Shown piece after piece: positions 9,045-18,883 of a DNA stretch of 64,000 nt. Positions within the stretch are counted from its first letter, which is position 1; the number at the start of each line of letters is the position of its first letter. Below the pieces are notes generated by a model that worked only from the letters and a program-made list of their open reading frames with translations, searched no databases and was not told where the DNA came from. This DNA comes from JBGSKY01 sp041740995 (GTDB lineage: Bacteria > Planctomycetota > Planctomycetia > Pirellulales > Pirellulaceae): assembly GCA_041740995.1 (NCBI GenBank), contig JBGSKY010000257.1:20546-84545 (forward strand), read 5' to 3'. The position numbers and the translations under genes are program-made.

Positions 9045-10574
9045 CTAAATTTCTTGTGCGACGATTGCTGGCGAAGATGTTGGACGAAAGTAGGAGCCAA
9101 TCAAAATCAGAATAGTTACGAAGACGGTAGCGACGCAGGCTGAAGCTGCGATTGGCATCCGTTCAAGCACCAGCAATGGCAGGGCAATCGTGATGATACC
9201 ACCACCGACAAAGGGAGCAGAAAACGGGGCGGCCAATGCGTAGTCTTCGGCGGCACCCGACACAAGCTCAGGGTCAATGGTTCGCAGCAATACAAATCCC
9301 GTCGCAGTAGTTCCGGTTGACATGCCATAGTTGATCAGACCCAAATGAAACCAGATTGATGATGGCAAAACCCATCTAGATATGACTAACAAGCAAAAAA
9401 CACACCAGAGCGAACCGGCCAAAAATAAAACTAGAAACGGATACCACAGCGTTGCAACAACTTCGAGATTCAGCGTAGCGACTGCAGTAACAACCAACAC
9501 GTCCATCGCGGTGGCAATAATGCGGTGAATCGTATCAGCATCAATTCGCTGTTTGGCTCCAATCATTTCAAGGATCAATCGAACGATAACGCCACCAAAG
9601 AGCGTGTAGATGAACAATGGGAATGAGCCAATCACAGCGACTGCTGTCATGCTTTGCCCAAGTTGTTCTGAGTCGGCACCAACGCTTGTTACGCTATCGC
9701 TCAAGGCATTGAATTGCGACGCGTCCCACAGTCCTGCCAAAGCGATGAATAACTGTTGCAGCAAGCAACCGCATCCGAAGGCCATTACGATCCAAATTAG
9801 TTGCAATAACAAAGGATCGATTGTTTCGCCGTCGATTCTCGCAACTCCTAATCGCGGTCCTGCTGACGCGGAGACATCTAAAGCCAAAACGGCTTCGTTC
9901 CCACTCGCCAGCGACGCACTCGCTTTTCGCGTATCGCCGCCCAGAACGACCCAACGATAAAAAATCGCAACTTGGATCCAGACGACTCCGGAAATTAATC
10001 CAAATGCCAATCCAGCCGTTGCCATGAGCAATCCAAGATCGAGCCCATCGTCTAGACCAACAGAGGGACTTTTCAATACGGCACCCATCGCCGCAGCAGT
10101 TCCATGCCCGCCGGCAAAACCGGTTTCGATAAGCATCGCGGTTGAATTGGGAAGTGAATATGCCGGCTGGATGAGAAGCCACGTGGCCCATAGACCGACG
10201 GCAGTTTGACCAACGACAATGATCCAAACCATGATCGCTTGACTGGCTACGCGGCGTAAGTTCTTGGGATTGAATGTCCGACGTGAAGTGCTCTTGGCCA
10301 ACAACATTCCTGAAAAAACGACCGCAATAAGAATAGTCGGCCAAGCCCTCAAATGTTCGGTCACGGGTTGCATCGATTTGGCGAGCAATTGATCGCCAAA
10401 ATTGGCTGGTGATAGCACTCGATCGACAGTCGGAATCGCTTGAAAAAGACACCAACCCAAGGCACCTGCAATCAAGGACGCCGGGACGCGCGCAGCTCCT
10501 AACCAATGAGAGTTCAACCGAATAACAACAGCAAGGGCCAACAAAGCCGCAACAACTACAATTTCCAAGACCAT
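9045..10574 (-). CDS. GltS-like sodium:solute symporter (ESS family)
   Basis: This is a 509-residue inner-membrane protein with two inverted halves, each ending in a Gly-rich signature. The first, TGFAGGHGTAAAMG, matches the glutamate:sodium symporter motif closely. The second, LINYGMSTGTTATGFVLLR, sits in the C-terminal half, as in GltS. About eleven helices are visible. It is longer than E. coli GltS (about 400 residues), with an enlarged central loop (residues about 205-245) rich in Ala and Ser. Known relatives import glutamate with sodium. The real substrate here is not proven, so no gene symbol is given. It is transcribed away from pyruvate kinase. Confidence 0.78.
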   Translation of the reverse strand: MVLEIVVVAALLALAVVIRLNSHWLGAARVPASLIAGALGWCLFQAIPTVDRVLSPANFGDQLLAKSMQPVTEHLRAWPTILIAVVFSGMLLAKSTSRRTFNPKNLRRVASQAIMVWIIVVGQTAVGLWATWLLIQPAYSLPNSTAMLIETGFAGGHGTAAAMGAVLKSPSVGLDDGLDLGLLMATAGLAFGLISGVVWIQVAIFYRWVVLGGDTRKASASLASGNEAVLALDVSASAGPRLGVARIDGETIDPLLLQLIWIVMAFGCGCLLQQLFIALAGLWDASQFNALSDSVTSVGADSEQLGQSMTAVAVIGSFPLFIYTLFGGVIVRLILEMIGAKQRIDADTIHRIIATAMDVLVVTAVATLNLEVVATLWYPFLVLFLAGSLWCVFCLLVISRWVLPSSIWFHLGLINYGMSTGTTATGFVLLRTIDPELVSGAAEDYALAAPFSAPFVGGGIITIALPLLVLERMPIAASACVATVFVTILILIGSYFRPTSSPAIVAQEI

Positions 10575-10920
10575 AAATCCACCGGCGTGAACGAATTCTT
10601 CACATTTTCAAAAGTTTGGACGCAGGTGCAAACGAGAGTTTTGAATCAGAGCCGAAGAATCTCGCCGCATAGCCCACAAGAAATATGGTTTTAACATGAG
10701 CTTCACCAGCCAAGCCGCAACTCGGTCGAATTTTGTGCTTCAATGATCGCTTTCAAGATTGCTCCGAGTCGAATATCATGACACAACTTCGGACCTTGGA
10801 CTCTCCCCCTGGTTCCAAAGAGGTTGCGTTGCAACACTCATTGAAACCCCAACGCGACTAACTGTTACGACGCGTTGCCTTGCAAAGGAGATAACCATCG
10901 GAACTCTAATACCACCACCC
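10575..10920. other. divergent intergenic region upstream of pyruvate kinase
   Basis: This is a 346-base gap between the leftward symporter and rightward pyruvate kinase. It presumably holds promoters for both, but I see no convincing sigma-70 pair and no large repeat. The notable element is AAAGGAG at 10884-10890, a strong ribosome-binding sequence 30 bases before the pyruvate kinase ATG, too far for normal use. It is followed six bases later by an in-frame ATC. Confidence 0.4.
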
Positions 10921-12381
10921 ATGAGCGATTTAATCGAGTCGATCGGTACCAATTATCGGCATACGAAGATCATCGCCACACTTGGTCCCGCCACTCAATC
11001 GCCAGAAAAACTCGAAGAGCTGATACGCGGTGGCGTCGATGTGATGCGGTTGAACATGGCGCACGGCTCGGTGGAATGGGTTGCAAAAATTGTCAGCGAT
11101 ATTCGCGCAGCATCCGACGCAGCAGGGCGAAGCGTTGCCGTGATGATGGATGTCAAAGGGCCTGAGATTCGAACTGGAGCGGTTGCGGAGCCGATCGCTT
11201 TGGAAGCCGGTCAGCTTTTGCAATTGCATACTGACCAGGCGGATACCGCTTCGACGACATTCGGCAATCATGGTTGCATCGCTAGCATCTCGGTCAATTA
11301 TCCAGGCTTACCCTCAGCGATTACAGAAGGCATGACGGTATTAGTCGACAGTGGCTTGCTTCGCTTCCGTGTGCTTGACAAAACGGAGACAACTATCCGG
11401 TGCGAGGTTTTAACGCCGGGCGTGCTTGGCTCGCGAAGGCACATCAACTTGCCGGGTGTTCAGATCGACTTGCCGGCGCTGACGGAAAAAGACCAAAACG
11501 ATTTGCGGGCCGGTGTAAAAGCTGGAATAGATTTCGTTGCTCTTTCATTTGTTCGCGAAGCAGAAGACGTGCATACGTTGAGACGATTTCTTGATCAGTG
11601 CGGATCGACGGCAAGAATCGTCGCCAAGATTGAAGAGCAAGCTGGCGTGCGAAACATGCACGAAATCATAGTCGCCGCTGACGCCATCATGGTCGCCCGT
11701 GGAGATCTAGGACTAGAAATTGATTTTCATCGTTTACCCCTGGTCCAGACTCAACTCGTTCGCGCTTGTCAAGCCGAAGGTAAGCCGGTAATTATTGCGA
11801 CTCACTTGCTGGAATCGATGATCACTTCGCCAATTCCTACCCGCGCCGAAATCTCTGACGTATCCAACGCCGTTCGCGAACAAGCCGATGCGGTCATGCT
11901 CTCCGGCGAAACCACTACTGGTTTGTATCCGATCGAAGCGGTCGGGGTTTTGACAAGTATCTTACAAAGTATCGAGCCCTCAGTGAATGCACAACTGAAC
12001 TCGCAAATCCAGCTTCGGGAACCGAAGGCCAAGATGCTGCGTTCGTCGGCAGTGTTGGCTCAAGAGCTTGGCAATTCCGGGATTGTTGTGTTCACTCGCA
12101 GCGGTTATCTCGCCTACGCTCTGGGCGCATTGCGACCGCGTGGCGTCCCAATTTTTGCGTTTACTGATATCGATACGATTTTTCGTCAACTGCTGCTTCC
12201 TTGGGGCGTCGAACCTTTCTTGATCAAGTTCTCTGATGATCCAGAAGAAACAATCCAAAACGCTCTGGGATGCTTAAAGGAAAAGCAATGGTGCTGCCCA
12301 GGTACTTGGCTTGTTGTCATCACCAACGCACTAGCCAATGATACCGTTATTGATACGATGCAACTGCGTAAGGTCGAATAG
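10921..12381 (+). CDS. pyk: pyruvate kinase
   Basis: This is a 486-residue cytosolic enzyme that makes pyruvate and ATP from phosphoenolpyruvate and ADP. The start is set at the ATG at 10921, giving MSDLIESIGTNYRHTKIIATLGPA, the usual spacing to the first barrel strand. The longer frame from 10759 adds 54 unlikely residues. Family motifs are clear: GVDVMRLNMAHG, MMDVKGPEIRTG, DFVALSFVR, AKIEEQAG, IMVARGDLGLEI, PTRAEISDVSNAV and DAVMLSGETTTGLYP. The segment usually written IATQMLESM reads IATHLLESM. The C-terminal allosteric domain is present (VVFTRSGYLAYALG...RPRGVPIFAFTD). It sits 67 bases upstream of a DAC-like gene on the same strand, so they may be co-transcribed. Confidence 0.95.
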   Translation: MSDLIESIGTNYRHTKIIATLGPATQSPEKLEELIRGGVDVMRLNMAHGSVEWVAKIVSDIRAASDAAGRSVAVMMDVKGPEIRTGAVAEPIALEAGQLLQLHTDQADTASTTFGNHGCIASISVNYPGLPSAITEGMTVLVDSGLLRFRVLDKTETTIRCEVLTPGVLGSRRHINLPGVQIDLPALTEKDQNDLRAGVKAGIDFVALSFVREAEDVHTLRRFLDQCGSTARIVAKIEEQAGVRNMHEIIVAADAIMVARGDLGLEIDFHRLPLVQTQLVRACQAEGKPVIIATHLLESMITSPIPTRAEISDVSNAVREQADAVMLSGETTTGLYPIEAVGVLTSILQSIEPSVNAQLNSQIQLREPKAKMLRSSAVLAQELGNSGIVVFTRSGYLAYALGALRPRGVPIFAFTDIDTIFRQLLLPWGVEPFLIKFSDDPEETIQNALGCLKEKQWCCPGTWLVVITNALANDTVIDTMQLRKVE

Positions 12382-12448
12382 ACTTTCGCGGACTGCCCAC
12401 TATCCGTCTTGTCCTATGGCGATCTAAATTTCCACCCTCGGTTTCTGA

Positions 12449-13723
12449 ATGTCGGATTACAATCCTTCGATTTATCCCGCTCAAATCGCCGAGGCACTGG
12501 AGCGAACTTGGGTAAACGATGGTCAACCAAGAATACGGTTAGGCCGGTCAACCGATCTGGTAATGTTGATCGATACGATCTATCAAGCGAGCCTATTGCA
12601 TGAGGAAGGCGAACCGGTTCGGTGTCGCGTCATTATCGGTGGCGAGGAGCTTAGCGAAGCTATTGCCGAACCGTACTTCGAAGGCCTCTCAATTCTTCGA
12701 TTCGAAAACGCGATAGAATTTACTCAGCACGATCTTCGCAAGCTCGCTTCGTCAGCTGGCTTCTTCCGTACGCTGTTGCTGGTTCGGATTTTGCCTGACT
12801 GCAAAGCCGAAATATGGGGCATGATTGTTACCGGTACAAGTTGGCTTAACCGAACTGATGGGGGGCGCAGCGAAGGAGTTTCGCTGCCTGATTTTCTAGT
12901 GCTGCAAATCTTGGGGCCAGGGCATTTGATCGCCTCAGCAGGCAATCGCCGAGTCCTTGAATCTGCAGGCGGCAAACTGCTATCGGAGGGTTTTGATCCG
13001 TTTCGATCCAAGTGGCTACCAAGACAATTTGCTTCGGTCCGCAACGATCTGCTGATTGAAATGCATGCTTCAGTTGAAGGCACGCCAAGTGTTCAGCTTT
13101 GCGACGACTTCGTCAAAGATGTTGCCCAAAGTGTCATTCGCCGCACACTTAGTCTGGTGCGATCGCGTGGACATGGCGGGATGTTGATTTATGTTCCACA
13201 TGATTTGCAATTGCCGCTCGAACAATGGTTACGTTTTCGTGTCCAATTTGTCAGCGACGATGCATCAATGCACTTTAAGTCGACGATGGTCAAGCTAATG
13301 CGACGGGTTTTGGAAATCGGACACTCCAGCGGATTGCAAAAAGTAACTTGGCACGAATATCAAAAAATGCAGGACCATCGGCTATCGCAAATCGATTCAA
13401 CATTGCTTGAGCACGCACACTTTTTAGCGGACTTGATGAGTGTGGATGGTTGTTTGGTATTGAATCATAATCTTCGCATCGTCGGTTTTGGCGCAGAGAT
13501 TCTTGGCGATTCGCATGTTACCTGCATCGATCGAGCACTTGATTTAGAAGCCTCGCGCTTTATTACCGAAGCTGCGGATTCGTCGGGCACTCGTCATCGA
13601 TCGGCTTACCGTTTAGTCAGCGGATTGGAACAAGCCATCGCGGTTGTCGTTTCGCAAGATGGTGGCGTACGATTCGTTGCCAACCAGAACGATCGACTAA
13701 CCTATTGGCCGTACCTTCCATAA
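12449..13723 (+). CDS. diadenylate cyclase-like protein with N-terminal sensor domain (DACNV/DisA_N type)
   Basis: This is a 424-residue soluble protein. The C-terminal about 100 residues match a DAC (DisA_N) c-di-AMP synthase core: VDGCLVLNHNLRIVGFGAEI carries the DGA-type motif (D333-G334-C335), and SSGTRHRSAYRLVSGL carries the GTRHR motif (R382-H383-R384), followed by IAVVVSQDGGVRFVA. The N-terminal region (YPAQIAEALERTW, IDTIYQASLLHEEGEPVRCR) resembles, from memory, the putative sensor domain called DACNV that is fused to DAC domains in Planctomycetes. No membrane segment or DNA-binding domain is seen, unlike CdaA or DisA. Both signature motifs are present, so synthesis of c-di-AMP is plausible but untested. 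It directly follows pyruvate kinase (67 bases). Confidence 0.72.
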   Translation: MSDYNPSIYPAQIAEALERTWVNDGQPRIRLGRSTDLVMLIDTIYQASLLHEEGEPVRCRVIIGGEELSEAIAEPYFEGLSILRFENAIEFTQHDLRKLASSAGFFRTLLLVRILPDCKAEIWGMIVTGTSWLNRTDGGRSEGVSLPDFLVLQILGPGHLIASAGNRRVLESAGGKLLSEGFDPFRSKWLPRQFASVRNDLLIEMHASVEGTPSVQLCDDFVKDVAQSVIRRTLSLVRSRGHGGMLIYVPHDLQLPLEQWLRFRVQFVSDDASMHFKSTMVKLMRRVLEIGHSSGLQKVTWHEYQKMQDHRLSQIDSTLLEHAHFLADLMSVDGCLVLNHNLRIVGFGAEILGDSHVTCIDRALDLEASRFITEAADSSGTRHRSAYRLVSGLEQAIAVVVSQDGGVRFVANQNDRLTYWPYLP

Positions 13724-13986
13724 GCCTCTTAATGTGAAAAATTCGCATCGAAAGCATTACTGATTGGTATCGCAATTAAAAACTTAGATCGCGATTTGTT
13801 GGCAGTAAAGATCGTTGAGTCTCTTTTACCACGCGGCAATGGCGACTTGCGCCTCATTGGAGCTTGCGGTGACGACCGTCTTAGTTTGGGCGTTTTGCTC
13901 ACAACTTGTTTTGCAACTACGATAACACTGAAATGGAAAACAGGAACAAATTTAATCGATGTAGCTTCACCACCTGCGACACTGCA

Positions 13987-15432
13987 ATGACAGACTATAA
14001 ATGCTCGATGCGATTGGTCGCCGCGTTATCGATTGTTGGTTTGAGCTGCCTCCTGGGGTGTTCACGCCAGTCGAGTCCGCCCCAGAATCAGCAAGTTCCC
14101 AAAGTCATAGTTGCCAAACCGCTTTTGAAGCCCATTGTAGAATGGGACGAATATACAGGTCGATTGGATGCGATTGACAGTGTTGAGATCCGTGCTCGGG
14201 TAAGTGGATATTTGCAGTCAGTGCACTTCGAAGAGGGGCGATTGGTCAATGCTGGAGACTTGTTGTACATCATCGACCCACGACCATTCGAAGCCGCCTT
14301 GAACGCGGCTAATGCAGGACTAGCAGAAGCAGATGCTCGATTATCCGAATCGCAATCTTTGTTGCGTCAAGCAGAATCAGAACAAGCCGATGCGCAGGCG
14401 CAATTAACGCTGCGCGATCGCCAATTTGATCGAGCTTCCAAGCTGCTTGCTCAACGCGCTTTGGCTCAAGAAGAGGTGGACATTCGCGAGAGCGAACAAT
14501 TGCAAGCGACAGCGGCATTTGAAGCGGCCAAAGCACAAGTCGAATCAGCCAAAGCCGGAATTGCAACTGCGAACGCATCGATTGAAACGGCCAAAGCCAA
14601 CGTGCAAGCGGCGCAGTTAAACCTTGAGTACACTCAGATACGTGCACCGATCAGCGATCGGATCAGCCGACGCTATGTGACCGAAGGTAATCTGATCAGT
14701 GGTGGAAGTTCTCAATCGACACTTTTGACGACGATTGTTTCAATCGATCCCATCCATTGTTACTTCGACGCCGATGAGCAAGCGTTCTTGAAGTATGCTC
14801 GGCTCTCGCGCGAAGGCAAACGTGAAAGCTCGCGCGACGTAAAAAATCCAGTCTACATGTCGCTGATTGACGAGGCTGGATTCCCGCATCGCGGCCACAT
14901 GGACTTTGTCGACAATCGAATCGACCCGAACACTGGCACGATGCGCGGTCGTGCAATATTTCCAAACGGCGATAGCGGTTTGACTCCTGGCTTGTTTGCG
15001 AAACTTCGATTGCCTGGCAGCGGTCGCTACGAAGCGGTTCTAATCCCAGATTCAGCGGTCGGCAGCGATCAATCTGAAAAATATGTTTATGTAATCAACG
15101 ACGAACAGCTCGTCGAAAGAAAGTTGATTGAATTGGGACCGCTCTCTGAGGGATTGCGGATCATTCGAAGTGGTTTGGAAGGCGACGAAACGCTAGTAAT
15201 CCGCGGCTTGCAAAGGGTGTCTCCTGGTGCGAAAGTTGAAACGGCCCAGGAGGAAATCGCTGCCGATTCCGATGGGGATTTACCAAACAATTACGAACCG
15301 GTCCCAAAGGAAAAATGGCTATCGCGGCAGCCAACGGCGCCGCCTGACGGACTTTCAGCGAACGAACCGTCACCGCCGTCTAGGGCAACAAGAAGCAACG
15401 GTCCTGCCACACCTCAAGCGACAAAAAACTAA
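13987..15432 (+). CDS. RND efflux periplasmic adaptor lipoprotein (membrane fusion protein)
   Basis: This is a 481-residue adaptor of the AcrA/MexE family that links an RND pump to an outer-membrane channel. The start at 13987 gives a lipoprotein signal (RLVAALSIVGLSCLLGC, lipobox LLGC); the frame extends back to 13906 without a signal peptide. A lipoyl half-motif (IRARVSGYLQSVHFEEGRLV) is followed by an Ala-rich alpha-hairpin coiled coil (about residues 105-215, many ANA/AKA repeats), then the second lipoyl half (YTQIRAPISDRISRRYVTEG) and barrel and membrane-proximal domains. The C-terminus has a Pro-rich hydrophilic tail. The stop overlaps the pump gene start by one base (TAATG), so translation is coupled. 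Confidence 0.92.
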   Translation: MTDYKCSMRLVAALSIVGLSCLLGCSRQSSPPQNQQVPKVIVAKPLLKPIVEWDEYTGRLDAIDSVEIRARVSGYLQSVHFEEGRLVNAGDLLYIIDPRPFEAALNAANAGLAEADARLSESQSLLRQAESEQADAQAQLTLRDRQFDRASKLLAQRALAQEEVDIRESEQLQATAAFEAAKAQVESAKAGIATANASIETAKANVQAAQLNLEYTQIRAPISDRISRRYVTEGNLISGGSSQSTLLTTIVSIDPIHCYFDADEQAFLKYARLSREGKRESSRDVKNPVYMSLIDEAGFPHRGHMDFVDNRIDPNTGTMRGRAIFPNGDSGLTPGLFAKLRLPGSGRYEAVLIPDSAVGSDQSEKYVYVINDEQLVERKLIELGPLSEGLRIIRSGLEGDETLVIRGLQRVSPGAKVETAQEEIAADSDGDLPNNYEPVPKEKWLSRQPTAPPDGLSANEPSPPSRATRSNGPATPQATKN

Positions 15433-18400
15433 TGAGCTTTGCGCATTTCTTTATCGCTCGACCGATTTTTGCGGCGGTCTTGTCGATTGTTATTTTATTA
15501 GTCGGTGGGCTAGCCTACTTTCAATTGCCAGTTGCTCAGTACCCCGAAGTTGCTTTGCCGACCGTGGTCGTTCGCGCCAGCTACCCTGGTGCAACACCTG
15601 ACACTATCTCCAAAACCGTTGCAACACCGCTGGAACAAGAGATCAATGGCGTAGACGACATGGTCTACATGGAATCGCAGGCAACCGCTGACGGTTCTAT
15701 GACACTGACCGTCACCTTTGCTTTGGGAACTGACATCGATCAGGCACAAGTATTGGTTCAGAATCGTGTCTCAATTGCCGAACCAAGGTTGCCGCAAGAA
15801 GTCCGTCAAATCGGAGTTACGACACGCAAGAGTTCGCCCGATCTTATGCTGGTCATCCATCTATTTTCGCCCGATGATTCGCGCGACCAGCTTTACATTA
15901 GTAACTACGCCTATTTGCAAATCCGCGACGTGCTGGCGCGACTAGATGGCGTTGGCGACATTCAAGTCTTCGGTGGTACAGAGTACAGCATGCGAGTTTG
16001 GCTGGACATGGAACGATTGGCCGCTCTTGATTTGACGCCCGGTGATGCGATCGCTGCCATGCGTCAACAAAACGTTCAGGTGGCCGCAGGCGTGATTGGC
16101 CAGCAACCGTTACCTGATGTAAAAAGCGCATTTCAAGTCAACGTCAATACGCTCGGTCGGCTGCAAACGGCGGAAGAGTTTGGGAAAATTATTTTGAAGT
16201 CGGGAGCCGATGGCAGATTGGTCCGATTGAACGATGTCGCCCGTATTGAGCTGGGTGCGACTGACTATTCTGTGCGCAGTTATCTTGGTGACAAAAACGC
16301 TGTCGCACTAGCAATGTTCCAGCGACCAGGGTCGAACGCGATTGCCGCCGCTGAAAGAATCAAAGAACAGCTTCAAGAATTGTCTAAGAAATTTCCGCCA
16401 GGCTTGAAATATCGCATCGTTTACAATCCTACCGATTTCGTCGCCGAATCAATTTCAGAAGTTTTCACAACTCTCTGGCAGGCTGGCTTGTTGGTCGTAT
16501 TGACGGTCTTTATTTTTCTTCAAAACTGGCGATCGACGATTGTCCCGGTAATCGCTATTCCAATTTCTTTGATCGGTACTTTTGCCGTTATGCTCGGAAT
16601 TGGCTTCAGCCTCAACAACCTTTCGCTCTTCGGATTGGTGTTGGCCATCGGTATTGTTGTTGACGATGCCATCGTAGTCGTTGAGACCGTTGAACGATTG
16701 ATTGACGAAGGCATGGATCCGAAAGATGCCACACACCGCGCGATGGACGAAGTCGGTTCCGCTTTGATTGCGACAACGCTGGTTTTGATCGCAGTTTTTG
16801 TGCCGACCGCCTTCATAGCCGGAATCAGCGGCCAGTTCTATCGGCAATTCGCGATCACAATCGCCGTTTCCACTGCAATTTCGACGCTAGTTTCACTGAC
16901 TTTGACTCCAGCACTTTGTGCCCTGCTCTTACGACCGAAACGAATCGCCATTGGAAAATTTGCCGCTTTGTCTGAAAAGATTTTAGGTCTACCGTTCCGT
17001 CTTTTTAATCGCGCATTTGAAGCAACCAGCAGCGCCTATGCCAATGTCATCTGCCGAGTTCTTAGAATCAGCGCATTGATGATCGCGGCCTACGTTGGCT
17101 TAATTGGGCTGACATGGTTCGGCTTCACCCAAGTTCCCTCTGGCTTCATCCCAGCACAGGACCAAGGCTACTTGATTATTTCCATTCAGCTTCCACCAGG
17201 CGCAAGCCTGGACCGGACCGACGAGGTCACTCGTCGTGTAACTGAACTTGCGATCAAGTCGCCGGGCGTGACTAATGCAGTCTCCTTCGTCGGTTTCTCC
17301 GGTGCGACGCGAGCCAATAGCTCCAACTCGGCTGCGATTTTTCCTGTGCTTGACAACGCCAAAGAGCGAGCAGCAAAAGGTCTGACCTTCGATGTCGTTC
17401 TAGCCAATCTTCGGCGTGACGTTTCAGCGATTGAAGATGCGATTGTCTTTGTCATTCAGCCACCACCTGTGCGCGGAATTGGTACCGGTGGCGGATTCAA
17501 AATGCAGATTCAAGACAAGTCAGGCGCTGGCTTGGTCGCACTCCAAGACGCGACAAATGCGGTGCTAGATAATGCACGAAAAGAACCAGGTTTAGTGCAA
17601 ATTTTCAGTAACTACTCCGTCAGCACGCCGCAATATTACGCCGACATCGATCGAACGAAGGTTCAAATGCTTGACGTCCCAATCAACAATATCTTTGAAG
17701 CGCTACAAATTTATCTTGGATCATCATACGTTAACGACTTTAATTTTCTGGGGCGTACCTATCGAGTAACTGCACAAGCCGATTCTACCTACCGTGACGA
17801 AGCCGAAGACATTGCGCGCTTGCGAACTCGAAGCAATAATGGATCGATCGTACCGCTGGGATCTGTCGTTACGTTGCGCAGTACAACTGCGCCCGATCGC
17901 GTCGTGAGGTATAATCTTTATCCTAGTGCTGACGTGAACGGCGACACGATGCCTGGCTTCAGTTCTGGTCAAGCGATAACGACGATGGAGCGTATAGCAC
18001 GAGAGAATTTGCCCGGCGGCTTCGATTTCGAATGGACCGATCTCGCTTATCAGCAGCAAGCGGCAGGCAATACTGCGATCTATATTTTTCCTCTTTGTGT
18101 TCTGTTCGTCTTCCTAGCTCTTTCAGCTCAGTATGAAAGCTGGCTTCTGCCGCTCGCGGTGATCTTGATCGTTCCGCTCTGTTTGTTGTGCGCGATTGCG
18201 GGCATCTGGCTTCGTGGCTTGGACAACAACATATTAGTGCAGATTGGTTTCGTGGTTTTGGTGGGACTCGCTTGCAAGAACGCCATTTTGATTGTCGAGT
18301 TTGCAAAAGCAGAAGAAGACGCTGGCAAGAATCGTTATGATGCCGCAATCGAAGCTTGTAGATTGCGATTGCGGCCTATTCTAATGACTGCGTTCTCATT

Positions 18401-18734
18401 CATTTTGGGAGTCATCCCGTTGGTGATTGCTACCGGTGCTGGCTCCGAGATGCGTCAGGCACTCGGAACCGCCGTCTTTAGTGGTATGCTCGGTGTAACG
18501 CTCTTCGGTCTCTTTTTGACACCAGTTTTCTACGTGGTCCTGCGAGGATTTCCAAACACGTCAAACGACTCGCCGTCCGAAAACTGCAATATCGCCGCGC
18601 CTGGCTTGAATGTGTCGTCTATTGTTACGACTGAAAAATTTTCACTACCTCCCGATTCGCCTTTGGCGGACGATCATTCGATCTCGAAAGATGGTCAGGA
18701 GAACTTCGCCGGCGAGAATAGTGAAGACCAATAG
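15432..18734 (+). CDS. RND efflux pump permease (HAE1 family, AcrB/MexF-like)
   Basis: This is an 1100-residue inner-membrane proton-driven exporter of drugs or lipophilic compounds. It starts FFIARPIFAAVLSIVILLVGG, the hallmark HAE1 N-terminus. Porter domains alternate with two six-helix blocks. FGLVLAIGIVVDDAIVVVE carries the paired Asp of the proton relay in helix 4. QIGFVVLVGLACKNAILIVEFAK carries the conserved Lys region of helix 10. PSGFIPAQDQGYLI marks the second half. An extra hydrophilic tail of about 60 residues (from about 1040), rich in Ser and Asp, follows the usual end. No TolC-like channel gene follows, so the outer-membrane partner must be encoded elsewhere. Confidence 0.95.
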   Translation: MSFAHFFIARPIFAAVLSIVILLVGGLAYFQLPVAQYPEVALPTVVVRASYPGATPDTISKTVATPLEQEINGVDDMVYMESQATADGSMTLTVTFALGTDIDQAQVLVQNRVSIAEPRLPQEVRQIGVTTRKSSPDLMLVIHLFSPDDSRDQLYISNYAYLQIRDVLARLDGVGDIQVFGGTEYSMRVWLDMERLAALDLTPGDAIAAMRQQNVQVAAGVIGQQPLPDVKSAFQVNVNTLGRLQTAEEFGKIILKSGADGRLVRLNDVARIELGATDYSVRSYLGDKNAVALAMFQRPGSNAIAAAERIKEQLQELSKKFPPGLKYRIVYNPTDFVAESISEVFTTLWQAGLLVVLTVFIFLQNWRSTIVPVIAIPISLIGTFAVMLGIGFSLNNLSLFGLVLAIGIVVDDAIVVVETVERLIDEGMDPKDATHRAMDEVGSALIATTLVLIAVFVPTAFIAGISGQFYRQFAITIAVSTAISTLVSLTLTPALCALLLRPKRIAIGKFAALSEKILGLPFRLFNRAFEATSSAYANVICRVLRISALMIAAYVGLIGLTWFGFTQVPSGFIPAQDQGYLIISIQLPPGASLDRTDEVTRRVTELAIKSPGVTNAVSFVGFSGATRANSSNSAAIFPVLDNAKERAAKGLTFDVVLANLRRDVSAIEDAIVFVIQPPPVRGIGTGGGFKMQIQDKSGAGLVALQDATNAVLDNARKEPGLVQIFSNYSVSTPQYYADIDRTKVQMLDVPINNIFEALQIYLGSSYVNDFNFLGRTYRVTAQADSTYRDEAEDIARLRTRSNNGSIVPLGSVVTLRSTTAPDRVVRYNLYPSADVNGDTMPGFSSGQAITTMERIARENLPGGFDFEWTDLAYQQQAAGNTAIYIFPLCVLFVFLALSAQYESWLLPLAVILIVPLCLLCAIAGIWLRGLDNNILVQIGFVVLVGLACKNAILIVEFAKAEEDAGKNRYDAAIEACRLRLRPILMTAFSFILGVIPLVIATGAGSEMRQALGTAVFSGMLGVTLFGLFLTPVFYVVLRGFPNTSNDSPSENCNIAAPGLNVSSIVTTEKFSLPPDSPLADDHSISKDGQENFAGENSEDQ

Positions 18735-18807
18735 CCTGATCATCATCAAATTCGAAGGCCTCTTGGCTCTGTCGATTTGCGGACGGTTTTCAAGCGGCTT
18801 AGTTCAT

Positions 18808-18821
18808 AAGGGATATCCCTT
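18808..18821. repeat. 14-base perfect palindrome AAGGGATATCCCTT
   Basis: This perfect palindrome lies between the pump gene stop and the start of the putative outer-membrane protein gene (62 bases before the ATG). It could be a transcription factor site or a small hairpin; nothing else in the gap stands out. Confidence 0.35.
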
Positions 18822-18883
18822 GATCCCTTGCTTAACCGCCACCATCACTTGACGTTGAGTGCGGCGATCGAGTATGTCAAGCG

